From assembly GCA_947451445.1 (NCBI GenBank), contig CANFZJ010000239.1:1-5229 (forward strand): 5,229 nt of DNA. Reading direction: 5' to 3'. Made by a program: the position numbers and the translations under genes. The stretch comes from Comamonadaceae bacterium (lineage in GTDB: Bacteria; Pseudomonadota; Gammaproteobacteria; Burkholderiales; Burkholderiaceae_C). The notes beneath the pieces were generated by a model. That model saw only the letters and a list, made by a program, of their open reading frames with translations. It did no database searches and had not been told where the DNA came from. The stretch's first letter is position 1; the number at the start of each line of letters is the position of its first letter. Below are positions 5,013 to 5,229 of this stretch, piece after piece.

Positions 5013-5229
5013 TTACTGGCCAATCATACGGGCCACGAAGGTGGTACGCAAAGGCAGTTTGGCAGCAGCCAAACGGAACGCTTCACGGGCCAGTTCTTCA
5101 GGAACGCCGACGATTTCAAAAACAATCTTACCCGGCTGAATTTCAGCCACGTAGTACTCAGGGTTGCCCTTGCCGTTACCCATTCGCACTTCAGCAGGCT
5201 TTTGGGAGATTGGCTTGTCAGGGAACACA
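5013..5229 (-). CDS. rplP: 50S ribosomal protein L16, C-terminal part (cut by window edge)
   Basis: Seventy-one complete codons of the 3' end are present, about half of the usual 136-138 residues; the rest lies beyond the right edge, so the GTG at 5226-5228 is an internal Val and not a start. The fragment begins VFPDKPISQKPAEVRMGNGKG and contains PGKIVFEIVGVPEELAREAF and AAAKLP, all typical of L16, which sits near the aminoacyl-tRNA site of the large subunit. The Arg in VRMGNGKG (fragment residue 15) corresponds to E. coli Arg81, the residue hydroxylated there by YcfD/RoxA. It is immediately upstream of rpmC, as in S10 operons. Confidence 0.97.
   Translation of the reverse strand, partial: VFPDKPISQKPAEVRMGNGKGNPEYYVAEIQPGKIVFEIVGVPEELAREAFRLAAAKLPLRTTFVARMIGQ

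Noticed and set aside
4489..5139. Open frame of 216 codons on the + strand opposite rpsQ, rpmC and rplP
   Set aside because: It lies antisense to three unmistakable ribosomal protein genes and its translation shows no family resemblance.
5226..5228. GTG as a start of a short 71-residue gene
   Set aside because: It is the internal Val of L16; the gene is simply cut by the window edge.

Overview
The window is a GC-rich bacterial chromosomal segment. Gene content and protein sequences suggest a betaproteobacterium of the order Burkholderiales, most likely Comamonadaceae (Rhodoferax/Polaromonas/Acidovorax-like). The pointers are a DUF3567-type protein (a family I know from Burkholderiales), the style of the PurU, Psd and ribosomal proteins, and intergenic repeats of a kind I recall from that family. 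This placement rests on recognition, not on a search.

Left part (31-1951, + strand): three tightly packed genes encode a small DUF3567 protein, a ChaN-like lipoprotein starting at TTG, and formyltetrahydrofolate deformylase (purU). Both junctions are stop/start overlaps, so the three are probably one translationally coupled operon. purU is followed immediately by a 109-nt near-palindromic element (1952-2060) that runs into the 3' end of the convergent gene psd.

Middle part (2042-3833): psd (phosphatidylserine decarboxylase, - strand) and a LysR-type regulator (+ strand) diverge from a 70-bp shared control region. A strong hairpin at 3842-3883 separates the regulator from the convergent peroxiredoxin gene and looks able to terminate both transcripts.

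Right part (3898-5229, - strand): reading leftwards from the window edge, the end of rplP (L16), rpmC (L29) and rpsQ (S17) form the tail of an S10-type ribosomal protein operon. It ends at a clear intrinsic terminator, and the next gene is a Prx5-type peroxiredoxin instead of rplN. A 14-bp perfect palindrome sits just upstream of that gene.

Most of the window is core housekeeping: one-carbon/purine metabolism, phosphatidylethanolamine synthesis, translation and peroxide defence. I see no mobile element with a transposase, no CRISPR array, no tRNA or rRNA, and no convincing new multi-gene system. The most interesting signals are non-coding: the concentric palindrome at 1952-2060, a second repeat family that also contributes codons to the lipoprotein gene, and the palindrome in front of the peroxiredoxin gene.
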